Shown piece by piece: positions 10,580 through 22,148 of a DNA stretch of 64,000 nucleotides. Position numbers and translations under genes: made by a program. Source of the DNA: Cephalopachus bancanus (Eukaryota > Chordata > Mammalia > Primates > Tarsiidae); assembly GCA_027257055.1 (NCBI GenBank), contig JAPVLO010000074.1, forward strand, positions 1,488,001 to 1,552,000, read 5' to 3'. Position 1 is the first letter of the stretch, and every line of letters starts with the position of its first letter. Below the pieces are notes generated by a model that had not been told where the DNA came from, did not search any database, and saw only the letters and a list, made by a program, of their open reading frames with translations.

Positions 10580-12582
10580 TGTCAGTGGGAGAGGCTTTTC
10601 CTCATGATGTTTGCTCAGCCCTCTATTCTTCCCTGATCTGTGCTCTGGATTTGTTCTATTTTAAATTAGGGCATTGGATGGCGAGCTTTGCTGTCTCCTG
10701 CAGTTTTTCAAATAAAGTAGGGGATAGGGCACTAGAATTCAGAAATTGTTTGAAAATTACAATGTTCACTTATTTTGGTATGTATTCCCTGAGAGCCACT
10801 CCCCACCACCACTCTATATGACAATGCAATGCAGAAATCAATGCAAAAAAAAATTGAACACACACACACACACCCCAAAATAAAACTGGAATAACAACAA
10901 AGTAAAACAAAACAAACTACAACAACAAAACCCCAGAAAACTGCACACACACACAAACTAGCACAAAGTGAAAAGAGAAGAAAAACAGAAAAACCGAAAA
11001 AAGAAAAAAAGGAATTCTGATCAAACCTTCAAACTTATATTGACACACACCTTAAAATATAAAAAATTAAAATAAAAATTTTAAAAACCCGGAAGACAAC
11101 AATAACAAAAAACAACAAAATTGAAAAATAAACAATCAATCATTCACATACAAACATAAACAGAAAACAACACACAAAAGGAGAAAGACACAGAAAAAGA
11201 AAAGAAATAAAGAAAAAAATTTGGGGGGGATGTAGATCAAATACTCACATACACATTCATGCACAAAAGAAAAAATATTTAAAAAATAGATGAACTAATA
11301 AACAAAGAATTTTTTAAAATTAAAAGTTAATAAAAACCCTGCCCTCTTGTGGCAGACTCTGTAATTGTTCCTTTAATCAGGTCTCTCCTGCAGAACCACC
11401 TCTTTCACTCTCCTCAGTGTCTGGAACAGGGAAGGACGAGGGGCAGTGGAGGTGGATGAGGTTGCAGTCCTCCCCCCCCACTCTTGTATGGTCAGAGAGA
11501 GCTCCTCCCATGGGGACGTGTAGGGTTGTCTCTTCCCCAGGCATGTAGTCGCAGGGGGTGTCCCAGCCAGGCCTATCCTGGAATGGAATTCTCCTATTGC
11601 GACTGATGTCCAGGTTCCACCTGGGCTTGTCCCTCTCAATTGTGGCCCAGTTATATGGGTCTGATGTTCAGAGGATTGCTGGGAAAGAGGGGGATTGGAT
11701 CAGCTCTGGACTCACCACTGATCTCTCTGGAGTCCTTCCTCATCCTTTTCTGCCACATCCTTTGTCCCACAGCTGAAGCAAGGTAGGGGGTGGGGCGCCT
11801 GGAACTCAGCACTTGTCAGGTCCCTCTGAAGTTTGTGCTTTTAGGACATTCCTTCTGGATCACGATCAATCCCTTGAGTAGTTGATCCACCAGTCACAGA
11901 GATTGGGTCTGTTGCTCCGTGATGAGCAAGTTGGAACACTTCCCTGCCTCACCTTCAAGAGAGTGGTGGGGTGCCTCTCTTGCCCTCTTTTGTGAGACTT
12001 TGCTGCTGGACTCTCTCCACAGCTCCTGCTGCCAGTGCCTTGCCAGGTGCTGAAATGGTGAGGGAAAGCCGGGAGTCGGCGGTCTCTCCTGTCAATGGTG
12101 AGGAAGAGCCTGGGCTGATAGTCTCACCCTGGGGCTTTTCATAGAAAAAACTTATGTCTGTGAAAAGAAAAAAAAATGGCCTCTGCTTCTGCGACCTGGG
12201 AAGAGCCAGGGACAAACAGAGAAGCTGCAGCACCAGCTATTGCATCAGGGACCTGGCCACTTGTGTTGAGCCCCCACTTAGACAGTCTCTCCAAGCATTT
12301 TCTTCCCAGGAAGCGTTCTGTGGATTTAAAAAAAAACAAAAGAAAGAAAATGGCGCTCACCTTCTGCTAGGGTCCAAGCCCAGCAGCTATGGCACCAGCT
12401 GCTGCACCAGGAAAGCCATGGCTGCTGGCTCCCTAGTCCTCAGTCAGTCACTCACATGCACATTCCCTCACCAGCACATACACGAAATTTTACTTACACT
12501 CACTCACTCATACCAGGACTTGCATAGTCAGACTGTTTCAGCTACCATCATTCCTCCAATCCATCTTTAAAATTTTTTTTTT
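10580..12582 (-). promoter_or_regulatory. L1-B 5'UTR with YY1-like motif and T-rich block
   Basis: This precedes ORF1 in the L1-B sense. The AAGATGG core (plus strand CCATCTT, 12561-12567) lies about 15 bases from the 5' end, where human L1 has its YY1 site that positions transcription start. A middle block (plus strand 10850-11340) is almost pure T-rich in the L1 sense. A GC-rich outer half lies at 11370-12500. The block near 10735-10830 aligns with 21870-21960 in L1-A. Confidence 0.72.
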
Positions 12583-12794
12583 ACAATACCTGAGGCCTTT
12601 ATTTTGTTCGCTGTGAAGAAAGATGTGTTTTCAAAGGGGAATAAAGTATTATTTTATTCAAATTCATATTTTTTCACTTCAAACAGGCAAAAATATGTTA
12701 ACATTTTTTGGTCCCTCGATCTATTCCTAAAATATAGTCATTGCGACCTAGCTTTCTACTATGTATTTGTTTTCAACTCTAAATTTTCCACATT
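12583..12794. other. Short unassigned spacer between L1-B and Alu copy 3
   Basis: AT-rich sequence with no feature that I recognise. Confidence 0.5.
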
Positions 12795-12808
12795 AAAGAA
12801 AAACTACA

Positions 12809-13074
12809 AGTCGGGCTCAGTAGCTCAGCCAGTAATCCCACGCCTTGGGAGGCTGAGGTGAGTGGGTTGCCTGAGCCTGAGGGTTCGAGACCCGCCTGGG
12901 CAACTTGACGAGACCTCATCGCTACAATAAATCAAAAAATTAGCTGGGCGCCTGTAGTTCCAGCTACTTGGAAGGCTGAGGTGGAAGGATGGCCGGAGCC
13001 CAGCAAGTCGAGGTTGTGGTGGCCGGGAGTGGCCACTGCACTCCAGTCTGAGTGACAGAGTGAGACTCCAACTC

Positions 13075-13100
<26 letters not shown>
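12809..13100 (+). mobile_element. Dimeric Alu SINE (lineage-type, long-linker form), copy 3
   Basis: An Alu dimer with the target-site duplication AAAGAAAAACTACA at 12795-12808 and 13101-13114. The left arm has the longer linker (CAACTTGACGAGACC, 12901-12915) that most other copies have lost. The right arm lacks about ten bases around the GGGCATGGTAGCGCATG region. Its tail has evolved into an (AAAAG)n microsatellite (13081-13105). Confidence 0.93.
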
Positions 13101-13109
<9 letters not shown>

Positions 13110-13114
13110 CTACA

Positions 13115-15010
13115 GAAGAAAAGTTGTTCATAACTAAGTGCATGAGACAAAAATCTGTGAGGGAAATCACACAAATATATCAAATGAGGGGATCAGTGAG
13201 GTAAATTACACAAACTTCTTAGCAAACTATGAAGTAAAACTGTCAATTCAAACCTTCAATTTTTTAACTGTTTTTGAATTAAGTATCAAATGAAATTTGG
13301 CAGGAATATGACAATTTTGCTATGATCTGACTTTAAAATCTCTTCATTGTATATATATTTTAGAGAGTTTAAATTATTCTCATGAATTATACAAATTATG
13401 CATGTCTATATTATTACCAAAGCTGGAGTTATTTTATTTTAAAATGTTATATTACCGCACCTTATGTCATATATGTATGATAGAATCATTTTTATGTGAG
13501 ACTGATAATTATTGACTATATATAATATTTTTATTATAGAATATACCATGCAGGCTCTTTAAGAACTCAGTAAAATATTAAGAAATGTTAGAATAATTTA
13601 TCCAGAGAACAAAGCTGTGGTATACTTATAAGAGTCAGACATTATTTTCTATGAAATATTCATTTCCTTAATTGCTTTCTTTTTTCAAACGCAAGAAAAA
13701 ATAGTTTGAAAATAAAAGCAATAAGAACACATATAGATACTTTTAATCAGAAAAGCAAGTTTCCTGGACTCTGGTGTGTAGGTAGAGCTGCCATTAATAG
13801 AAATGAAAGTTATTCCATGCACAAGTTCAGATGGTACCATTTGCGTAACTGTGCATCCAACATCTTCAAACCCATGTCAGGTTGTGAAATCCTTACCTAT
13901 GCACAACGTAGGTTTGATTTTGTACAAGGCAGTTTTCATTGATAAACAGAATAACATGGAATGCATTTGGGAGGAAAGTCAGATCAAAATGGTAGATAAA
14001 CCTTTTAATTATCCACAAGTCCTTATAGACAAAATTTATAGAGTGAATGTAGAAATCCTGTTCAAGAAGGAAAATTGAAGAGTAGTAAAAAGTCAAAGTT
14101 GTACTTAAACAATTAAATGTGGGACAATAGTCCATTTTTCATATGTTGTTTTCTGTCTGTTAATGTTAAAATTATCAATCTACCTGGATATGGGGAAGAA
14201 AAAAGCCAATGAAATTACAAACTTAAGAGTTAATGTTCTCAAAAGTTAGACACAGAACAATCAGGGCCAAATTTAAATTAACATCTGATTTACTATAGGT
14301 AAGCAATAGTATATGTAGCCAGCATTGATGTGGACAAGTGTGCACTGGAGAGCCAGATGCATGAAGAACATCATTCTTGTTATAAGGTGAAAAATTTGTA
14401 ACACAAGAAGCCATACCAGAAAAGGTGACAGAGTGATTCTGAATCAGAAGTAACAGTGAGTAGAGCACAGTGACTACATTTTTGGAAGATCATAGCATGA
14501 ACTAATGACTGAAATATTCTCAGAAATGGAGTCCATGTTTAATGGTTGTAGCCCCCAAACCTAGACCATGGACCACAACCTAGACCACAGCAACTGTGAA
14601 TGGCTGAATGAGTAAATAAATATCACTGACTGACAAGTGGGAAAAGTGCCAGTCAGGCCAGTGTCAGCGGGTGCAAGACAAGGAATCCAGAGAAGGGTTA
14701 AGCAACCTGAACTGGGTCTGGTCTGATACAACAGTTTGTAACTAAAAAAAAAAAAAAAAAAAAAGCAGAGGAAGCTGAGTACATTTGTAGGATTATAACA
14801 TCCTAATTAGCTATAGTTTCACAGAATATAGTAGGGCAGATAAAATTAACGTTTTCTTTATATGATGAGAATTTTTCTAAAGAGTTTACTGCAAATCTAT
14901 TAAACCAGAAGTTTAAAAAATGCTTGAACCATTTTATTTGAAATAAATCTGCAGAAAATAGATAAATATAGCAGCTTCTCTCACTGAAGTGGAAATGGGG
15001 CTTCAGAATC
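13115..15010. other. Unassigned DNA, AT-rich, with a poly-A relic at its end
   Basis: I recognise no gene. A 91-residue open frame at 13803-14078 is the longest non-transposon frame, but it overlaps another frame and resembles nothing I know. A homopolymeric A tract at 14743-14764 suggests the 3' end of a retroposed RNA (entered separately). Confidence 0.5.
14490..14764 (+). mobile_element. Possible retroposed sequence ending in poly-A, parent unknown
   Basis: A 22-base A tract at 14743-14764 follows about 250 bases of moderately GC-rich sequence that is not Alu or L1. It contains a short internal echo (CCTAGACCA at about 14561 and 14579). I see no target-site duplication or RNA polymerase III boxes. 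It could be a processed pseudogene of a small RNA or an mRNA end, or simply an A-run. The left limit is a guess. Confidence 0.3.
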
Positions 15011-15195
15011 CACATGGGCAATTTTCTCCTTGCACACAAGTAGTGAGAACTTGTCAGCCTCTCATTTAGAAAGTTCTACAACTTGGGAGGCATAAAATTC
15101 AGATATGCCACATGGGCAAATTTTCTGATCTACTTGTCACAGCAAGTAGTGAGAACTTGTCTCAGCCTCTCATTTTACGAAAAGTTCTATTTGAA
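15011..15195. repeat. Imperfect tandem duplication, unit about 100 bp
   Basis: The block starting CACATGGGCAA and ending in GTGAGAACTTGTCAGCCTCTC then AAAGTTCTA (15011-15077) recurs at 15110-15190 with small indels. The second copy has an extra GATCTACTTGTCACAG segment. It abuts the truncated Alu at 15216. Confidence 0.8.
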
Positions 15196-15215
15196 CCCTC
15201 GGCTCGACGCATCAC

Positions 15216-15387
15216 TTAGCTCAGCCTTTAGTGCGAATTACAGGCTGGACCAGCCGTGATTTTTTGATTTATTGTAGAGATGAGGTCTCACCTGCCCAAG
15301 CGGGTCTTGAACCCGCGGGCTCAGGTAATCCACTCACCTCAGCCTCCCAAAGGCGCGGGATTACAGGCTGAGCCACCGAGCCCGGCT
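15216..15387 (-). mobile_element. Truncated Alu SINE (lineage-type), copy 4
   Basis: In the minus sense this is a full left arm (15387-15262), with the GGGTTCAAGACCCGC arm and the 5' GCCGGGCTCGG start. About 45 bases of degraded right arm follow (15216-15261). The rest of the right arm and the A tail are missing. I see no target-site duplication, so the truncation is probably a later deletion or rearrangement next to the tandem duplication. Confidence 0.85.
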
Positions 15388-16660
15388 AGGTTTTTGTGTT
15401 TTAATGACTGAAGCAAAGTGCAGTACACTATAGATTTATATAAGCATTTATTACAATTCTGAGATCATAATTTAGATACTTAATTACCTATTTCTACATA
15501 TTACAATTATACATTTAACATTAGCTAAATGACCTGCCATATAGCCATGAAATTTAGGGAGAAAAAGCTCACTTACATTTTAATTTTTGCTTTAGGCAGA
15601 TAATTCTGGAATATTACTCAATCTGTATTAACTAAGACTGATAATCAATGTCTTCATTTAAACTTAAATACTAATGTATAGGAAGAATTAAAGTCAATGA
15701 CTGATTTTCTTTTCCTGGAATGATTGTGAAACTATTTGATCCATTTTGCTTAACATATCAAATCTTTTCCAACACTTTTAAAATGCAGTGGAATTCTGCA
15801 TTAAAATTAAAAACTCATCTTCTGAGAAGAAGCTAGCTAAACTTTTATATATTAATGTCTACATGTAATATTTTTGATTGAACATAAATGAAAATAAGTT
15901 ATGAGTGCTCGTTGACCTTCAGAAGTTGTGTTTTACGTATAGTATGTATAGTTTAAATAAACTCATGTCTGATGTTCAATAAACATATATTTTGGAGAGT
16001 TAGTAGGAATAATTGTGTAAATACATTAAATATTAGGAAAGACTAAGCTTTGCACCCTATAACTATTCAGCTTTATCCATTATTATTCTACTTATTCCAT
16101 TTTAGGATATTATTTATGTATATCTGTCTCAGTAAACTAATCAGTTTCTGCCTTGTTTTTTTAGCTGCAAGTTTGCTTGGTTAGTAGAAAATATAATCTG
16201 TTCTTAGGTTCTGGTGAATTAAATTCATTTAGAAATCATCATTATTTGATGTAGATATTTATCTTCTTCTCAGTGTTTTGTGTATTTTATTTGAATGATT
16301 ACCTTTGCACACTTTAATGTTCCCTGTCAGTGGCCTTTTCAGAAGTGTCATTTTGAGTCCAGATTTCTAGGATGTGATGGAGCTTGGCTACATTCACTAT
16401 AATGAGCATCCAGAAATAGATTTCTACTCTGGTTCTGTAGACTTTGCCAGGCAATTAGAATGAAACGACAAGAACCCTGTTAGAATTAGTGAATCTATAC
16501 TTTGGCTATGTCATTTCTACACACCTTTTATAAATTATCATTATTCTCTGTCTACTCTCTTCATGTAAGAAGGTTGGGTATGTCAATTTACAGCACAGAA
16601 AGTTCAGTGAGTTTAATTGAAAACTGTAAGTCTGTCTATAATGTTAAAAACCATAAAAAT
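15388..16660. other. Unassigned AT-rich DNA
   Basis: I recognise no gene, RNA gene or transposon. Open frames are short. Confidence 0.5.
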
Positions 16661-16670
16661 GAATTCACAA

Positions 16671-16959
16671 GCTGGACTCGGTGGCTCAGCCTGTAATCCC
16701 GCGCCTTTGGGAAGCTGAGGTAAGTAGATTACCTGAGCATGCAGGTTCGAGACCTGCCTGGGCAGCAAGACCTCATCACTACAATAAATTAAAAAATCAG
16801 CTGGGCATGGTAGAGCATGCCTGTAATTCCCGCTACTTGGAAGGTTGAGGCGGAAGGATCGCCGGAGCCCAGCAGGTCGAGGCTGCGGTGGCCGGGAGCG
16901 GCCACTGCACTCCAGTTTGGGCAACAGAGTGAGACTCCAACTCAAAAAAAAAAAAAAAA
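16671..16959 (+). mobile_element. Dimeric Alu SINE (lineage-type, short-linker form), copy 5
   Basis: A complete dimer with an A tail. The flanking duplication is GAATTCACAA (16661-16670) against GATTTCACAA (16960-16969), one mismatch. Its B-box arm reads GCAGG TTCGAGA CCTGC. Both stem strands have changed, yet pairing is kept; both changes are at CpG sites. Confidence 0.93.
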
Positions 16960-16969
16960 GATTTCACAA

Positions 16970-18226
16970 ATTGAATAAACACAGACACTGTCCTATGACA
17001 TTTTCTTTGAAAAGGTTTCTTTCCTAAGCAATTCTATGTTTATTATTGCAGTTTGAAGAAAATATACTATTAAGAGTTTTTAATGTAAACATCATTTATT
17101 TGGTATTTTTAGAAGTTGTAATTGGTTTTGTCAGTACTCTGAAGATTCACAGAGATCTCTTGATTTTTAATAGCATGTACATATTAAATAAATAGTTATG
17201 GATAATATATACTTCTATATGAGACATATACAGCTCTGTTAATAATTAATTGTCATTCTTGAAACCTAGACAAGGGTGAAATGATAATATACACAGCAAA
17301 ATTATGCATAAATATAATTTTAGCCCTACACATAAAAGAGGATAAAACTGAAGATAAATAATTTCACTCCACAAGTTTTTCAGAGCAGGTATTTATATTT
17401 AATATTTTAAATGTTTCAAATTAAATTGCTATTATACCAAATAGTGGTATTTTCTACGAATAAACAGATACATGGTGTTGCAGAGTCCAGCCATAAACTT
17501 ATTTGAGGCCCTATAAATCAAATATTGGGTTGTACACAATACCTTATCAAGTATAAAACTGCTTTCTTAGCAGCTTTCAAGCTATAATTTAAGTTGAAAT
17601 GTTCTGTCATTTCTTTATTTCCTACATATTATTCAACATGAACATAAAGCTATAATTATAAAAGTTTTGCTACAATTCAAATGAAAAGGAATATTAAAGA
17701 ATGGGCCTTGGAATGAATTGCTAAAGTTTGAATTCTGTATTTGTAACTTTGGACATTTAACTTCTGTTTCTTCACATTAGCTTCTGTTTCTTGATGTTAA
17801 AAGTAGTATTAACTCTCATACCTATTTTATACTCTTGGTGTACATTCTGAATGAGTTATGGTGGGAAACACTCTTAGACCTTTATTTCATGCATAAATAT
17901 GATTTTTGTTAATATCATACAGATTCAGTAATATATTTAGATATAATTTCAAATTTAAGCTATTCCTGAGACAGTTTTCATTTGTCTAGTCTGAAGTTAA
18001 TATAGAATTAATGGATCAATTACTTACAGGTTTTTATATACAGTCCACACACTCTATGATTTGTAGTGACACACACATCAAAAGGTCTTTCTAGGACATT
18101 TTATTAAGGTCTCTTAGAAAGTATTTTATAGAAAATACTATATATTTGGAAGAAAACCTTGTTTCTAGTTTCTAGTCATAAAACTCCAAAAGAGATCCAA
18201 GTCTAACTAAATGGAACTGTGATACA

Positions 18227-18229
<3 letters not shown>
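16970..18229. other. AT-rich DNA, possible degraded MIR at about 17690-17870
   Basis: Most of this stretch is unassigned. Around 17720-17870 the order 'gaattctg..gtaactttggacatttaacttctgtttcttc' followed by 'aatgagtta' resembles the core and 3' part of a mammalian MIR SINE, but heavily diverged. I see nothing else. Confidence 0.4.

Positions 18230-18291
<62 letters not shown>
18230..18291. repeat. Compound microsatellite (CT)n(GT)n
   Basis: About 15 CT units (18230-18259) run directly into about 16 GT units (18260-18291), both essentially pure. It is likely polymorphic. Confidence 0.97.
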
Positions 18292-18295
<4 letters not shown>

Positions 18296-18701
18296 ACTAA
18301 TTGCAAAACAATACCAAAATTACTTAAAGTCTCTTTTCTGGAACTTTTGCTGTTCTTATATTAGAGATGCATCTCCCATTTTCTTTCACCCTAAACTTCT
18401 CGTGCTGACTACCATATTTCAGTTGGTGATCTTGCCTTATGCTTTACTAAAAAATTAGAGTCTATTTGGAGAGATTTAAATTCCTCTTTTTGTCACCAAA
18501 TCTGCATAAATTTATGCCCAGATACTCTGCTTCTCTGCTGTTACAATTAAAGGTCTTCTATTCTGCTTCAGTTTATTACTTTCTCTGGCATTCTGTATCT
18601 AATATACTCTCAACTTTTCAGGGAAATTATATTTTTTCTTTCCGCATTATTGATCTCATATTCCCAATAATTTTTTTAAAAGTTGAATATTGTTCAAAAT
18701 A

Positions 18702-18703
<2 letters not shown>

Positions 18704-18746
<43 letters not shown>
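18704..18746. repeat. (CT)n microsatellite
   Basis: About 21 uninterrupted CT units lie just before the antisense AluJ-like element. On the minus strand it is (GA)n at the 3' end of that Alu, so it probably grew from the Alu tail. Confidence 0.95.
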
Positions 18747-18748
<2 letters not shown>

Positions 18749-18749
18749 C

Positions 18750-19052
18750 TTGCAGTGTCTTTTTTTGTCACCCAGGCTGGAGTGAAGTGGCACCAAACCA
18801 GCTCACTGCAGCCTCCAACTGCTGGACTCAAGTGATCTTCGTACATCAACTTCCTGAGTAACTGGGACTACAGGTGTGCACCACCACATCTGGCTACATT
18901 TTGTTGTTGTTGTATTTTTCAATTATTTTTTTGTAGAGACGAGGTCTCACTATGCTTGCCAGGCTGGTCTAAAACTCCTGGGCTCAAAGAATCCTTCTGC
19001 CTGAGCCTTCCAAAGTACTGGAGTCACTGACATTAGCCACCATGTCTGGCTA
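18750..19052 (-). mobile_element. AluJ-like SINE, antisense, copy 6
   Basis: The plus strand reads as a reverse-complement Alu of the classical type: cacccaggctggagtg, gcctccaactgctggactcaag, gtagagacgaggtctcactatg, ccaggctggtctaaaactcc, then a degraded 5' end near 19050. It lacks the diagnostic positions of the fourteen lineage-type copies and matches the oldest dimeric Alu class (AluJ) best. It is highly diverged. Confidence 0.88.
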
Positions 19053-20099
19053 TTTTACCTTTTTTAATACAGTTTCATAAAAACTTTCATTTCACAAGGG
19101 GATTATTTTCTATTGCTATATACACTCACATGTCAGTATTTTTTATGTGATTTCCTTTGACAAATGAAATGACAGTGAGAATGACATGTACCACCTCCTA
19201 GCAAGAGCTTTTAAAGGAATTACATAATTTTCTCATTGTTGTTCTTCTCTAACATGAAAAAAGTGATGACCTAGCAAATGGTTGCCATTTCAACTAGGGA
19301 TAAACACAACCAGGACCAGACAGCTCCAACCAAATGATCCTCATTGACACTAGAGACGCAATAAGCTAATGAGGTGATTCAAATGTGAACAGTCTTAAGT
19401 CTGGAGCCCATGTTATTAACTTTAGTGCTGAAATGAACTTGCTACTTTCCTAAAGGGATGGAAACTCAAAAGTCATATTACCCTAACTTATTCAGAAGTG
19501 ATATCTTGAGATCTCCTCAAAAATTGCTTTTCTTACTGAAAATGGATAATCTCCATCCTGCTGGTTCTTGTGCAATACTAGTCAGATTGGCTGCTTCTTG
19601 ATTTTCTGCCACTAAAATCACATAATGAAAATGCTACCTATGCTGGCATTGTCCATAATAGTGTAAGGTCTCAATAGTGAAAGACAAAATTTTTTTATAT
19701 TATTGCTTGACAATGTATCTTAAATTCTCATGAAATAAGACAGTTTTTTATGTTTCAATCTGTGATACTTTCTGAAGATGTGTGAATAAAAATGTGAATA
19801 CTTTCTATCGTAGCTCTCTCTCCTTTACTTCATTTTTTCCTTCCTTCCTTCCTAACTTACAACATTTACTAGAACTGCTTACCAAGTGATCTGCCCTGAG
19901 ACAGATGCTTCCAATACAAAGACAGAGAATGTATAGTCTCTGCCATAAGGCATCTTTAGACAGATAGTCAAACATAGCTGAAAACAAATTAGCACAATAA
20001 AGTGCTACAAGTATCATTATAACTCGTATACAGAATAGGACATTAAAATGTATAGTCAGTTCTACTTAAGGAAATAAAAAAATTAACGGACTTGCTTCC
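19053..20099. other. Unassigned DNA with a (TTCC)n patch
   Basis: I see no gene. A short TTCC repeat lies at 19837-19853. The 70-residue minus-strand frame at 20017-19805 is unsupported. Confidence 0.5.
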
Positions 20100-20551
20100 C
20101 CTTTTTAGTTATCTTTAAATTTAAATTTTAGAGTTTGGGGTACATGTGAAGGTTTTCTACATAAGTGAATTGTGTGCTGATGAGATTTGGGTTTCTAGCA
20201 AGTCCTCTTTCCCCATGGTAGTGGACCTGGTACCCAGAGGGTGATTGTGTGTCCCTTATCCTCCCCCTTTTTCTCCCCGGCTAGCAGTTCCCAGTGTCTA
20301 TTGTTCCTACCTTTGTGCTCATGGGACCAGTGTTTTGGGTCCACTTATGAGTGAGAAGGTGCATTATTCAGTTTTTTGTTTCTGTGGTAGTTCACATAGA
20401 ATGATGGTCTCCAGCTGCATCCATGTTGCTGCAAAGGACATGACTTTGTTTCTCTTTATGGCTGCACAGTATTCCATCATACATGTGTACTACTTTTCCT
20501 TTATCTAGTCCACTGAGCTTCTCACTGGGAGCATCGATGAATAAGAATTAC
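20100..20551 (-). mobile_element. 5'-truncated L1 3' end, antisense
   Basis: The plus strand is the reverse complement of an L1 3'UTR and ORF2 end. It includes 'gagtgagaaggtgcattattcag', 'tgctgcaaaggacatga' and 'tttatggctgcacagtattccat'. The 3'UTR differs from the window's main L1 family (GTTTGGGGTACATGTG type), so this is an older lineage. It stops at about 20540, just before the 5' end of L1-A. Confidence 0.85.
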
Positions 20552-20560
20552 AAAAGGAAG
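20552..20560 (+). repeat. Target-site duplication of L1-A (left; right copy 33448-33456)
   Basis: AAAAGGAAG immediately precedes the L1-A 5' end and recurs immediately after its A tail. It is short and A-rich, so it is moderate evidence on its own, but it sits exactly at the expected element limits. Confidence 0.65.
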
Positions 20561-22148
20561 TGATTGAGGGAGAGTTCCAAGATGGCAACAGAGTCTGTTG
20601 GAGTGTGTGAGTCTTTATATAAATGAGTGTGCATTAAAACGACTACATATGCATGTGCGTTGGCAAGTGAATGTGTGAGTGTCTGACTGAGTAGAGACAT
20701 GGGAACAGGTGGCCTGAGCTCTCCTGTTGAGGTGGCTGCCCACACAGCTACTCAGATCCCAGTGCAATCTATGGCCCAAAGGTAGGCACCATCTCCCAGA
20801 AGAAACAGTAAAAACAGCCACTGCTGGCATTGCCCCACATCAAAACCTCCAGCACCAGCATGGACATTGACTGTGGGAACCATGGAGAAAATACAAAGGA
20901 AGAAAATACACTAGGTGCCAAGTCTCAGTGCAGGACAAGACACAGAGATGTCCCCACACAAAGATGTCCTGGTATCTTGGAGACAACTTCTGGCCTGCCC
21001 ACGTGAAGAGTGGAGCTACTCCCTGAGACTGAGGGGTAAGTTCAGCAACTCTCTGAGGTTTATCACTGCCAACCCAGAGAGGATATCCAAGGTGCAGTAA
21101 CCCCGGAAGGACTGGTCCAGTAAGGAGACCAGGCACCCCATCCCCATGCTGGAACAATTAGGAGTCCATAACCGCTACCAAAGACAAAGAACTCAGCTTA
21201 GAGTGGATGGGTGGGGGTGAGTTTTAAACTGGTCCAGCTCCCTTCACCCAGTGAATTGAGAGGCAAGTGACTGAGGCAGGGAGAGAACTGACTGACTCAC
21301 ATAGAGAGGGCTGAACACAGGCAGATCTCTTGGGGGATGGTTTGTAGCCACTCCCTGACTGCACAGTGAGCAAAGGGACAGATCTAGAGGTCAGAGCCCC
21401 TCCCCTCTGCATGAGCCAAGAGCAGCAGTGCTTGGGTGGTGTTGAAAAGGAACCTGAAATTTTAGATACTGCCACAGAGGATGTTCAAAGATTACAAAAG
21501 TTTCTTGGTTTCTTTTCATTTTTTTTAGTTCTTTTTATTTTTATTTTCCCCTACTCTTTTGCTATTTTTTGCTGTGTGTGTGTGTGTATTTTGTTTTTTA
21601 TTATTCTTTCTCCTTATTTTTTCACATATGGTATATATGAGTGTAAAAATGTTCTCATATTGTCAGCTTTAGCTTTCTCCCCCTTTTTTTCCTCTTATTT
21701 ACTGGTTTATATTTTTGTATGTTTGATGGTTTATTTGCTTTTTCCTTGACGACTTCTTTTTATTTATTGTTTTTTCTTCTACCTTCTCTCTTTCTCAGTT
21801 CTTTTCCTTTCCCCTATCTTTTTTTTTTTACCAGAAGATATACATATGTTCCCACTGCACGAACATACTGCGATGTGGTGGGGAGTGGGTCTCAGGGGGC
21901 CCACACCCCAGTGAGCAAATATTGTGATCTGCAGGCAGCTTTTAAATCTTAGCACCCTATAATATACCTTATTCAAACCTCAAAGCCACAAAGGACAGCA
22001 CAGTTTCCCACCTCCAACCCTGCTTCAAAACCACACAAATTTGGAGGCTTTACCTAAGGAAGAATAGGGGGTTGAGCAAACAGAAAGGAAAATTATTCCC
22101 TCTTTCAGTGAGCAATGGAAGTTAAGAGAAAAAAAATCTATCACAATT
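20561..22148 (+). promoter_or_regulatory. L1-A 5'UTR with YY1-like motif and T-rich block
   Basis: CAAGATGGC at 20578-20586 lies 18 bases from the 5' end, comparable to the YY1 site of human L1. A T-rich block (21490-21835) with a TG run at 21573-21586 is followed by a segment (21870-21960) that aligns with the L1-B and L1-D 5'UTRs. The middle (20590-21480) is GC-richer and includes several CAG/CTG-rich stretches. Confidence 0.75.

Larger units (their letters stand above)
5498..12582 (-). mobile_element. L1-B: near full-length L1, antisense
   Basis: Read on the minus strand this has the full L1 order: 5'UTR (about 12582-10580), ORF1 (about 10579-9590), ORF2 (9472-5704), then a 3'UTR ending in a T-rich tail complement at about 5498-5530. 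The 5' end carries an AAGATGG motif (complement at 12561-12567). No nested Alu interrupts it, but both frames are full of stops and indels. I could not find a convincing target-site duplication, so the outer limits are approximate. The 5'UTR aligns with that of L1-A, including a long T-rich block (A-rich on the plus strand, 10850-11340). Confidence 0.88.

Noticed and set aside
12154..12570. 138-residue frame in the GC-rich outer part of L1-B
   Set aside because: It lies antisense in the L1-B 5'UTR and resembles no protein; the matching region of L1-A and L1-D has no equivalent frame.
13803..14078. 91-residue open frame in non-transposon DNA
   Set aside because: It overlaps another plus-strand frame, has no recognisable motif, and I see no splice or promoter context. 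It is the most protein-like of the unique frames, but I cannot support it as a gene.
21366..21749. 127-residue frame ending in a hydrophobic, Phe-rich stretch
   Set aside because: It covers the T-rich block of the L1-A 5'UTR; the hydrophobicity follows from poly-T and does not indicate a membrane protein.
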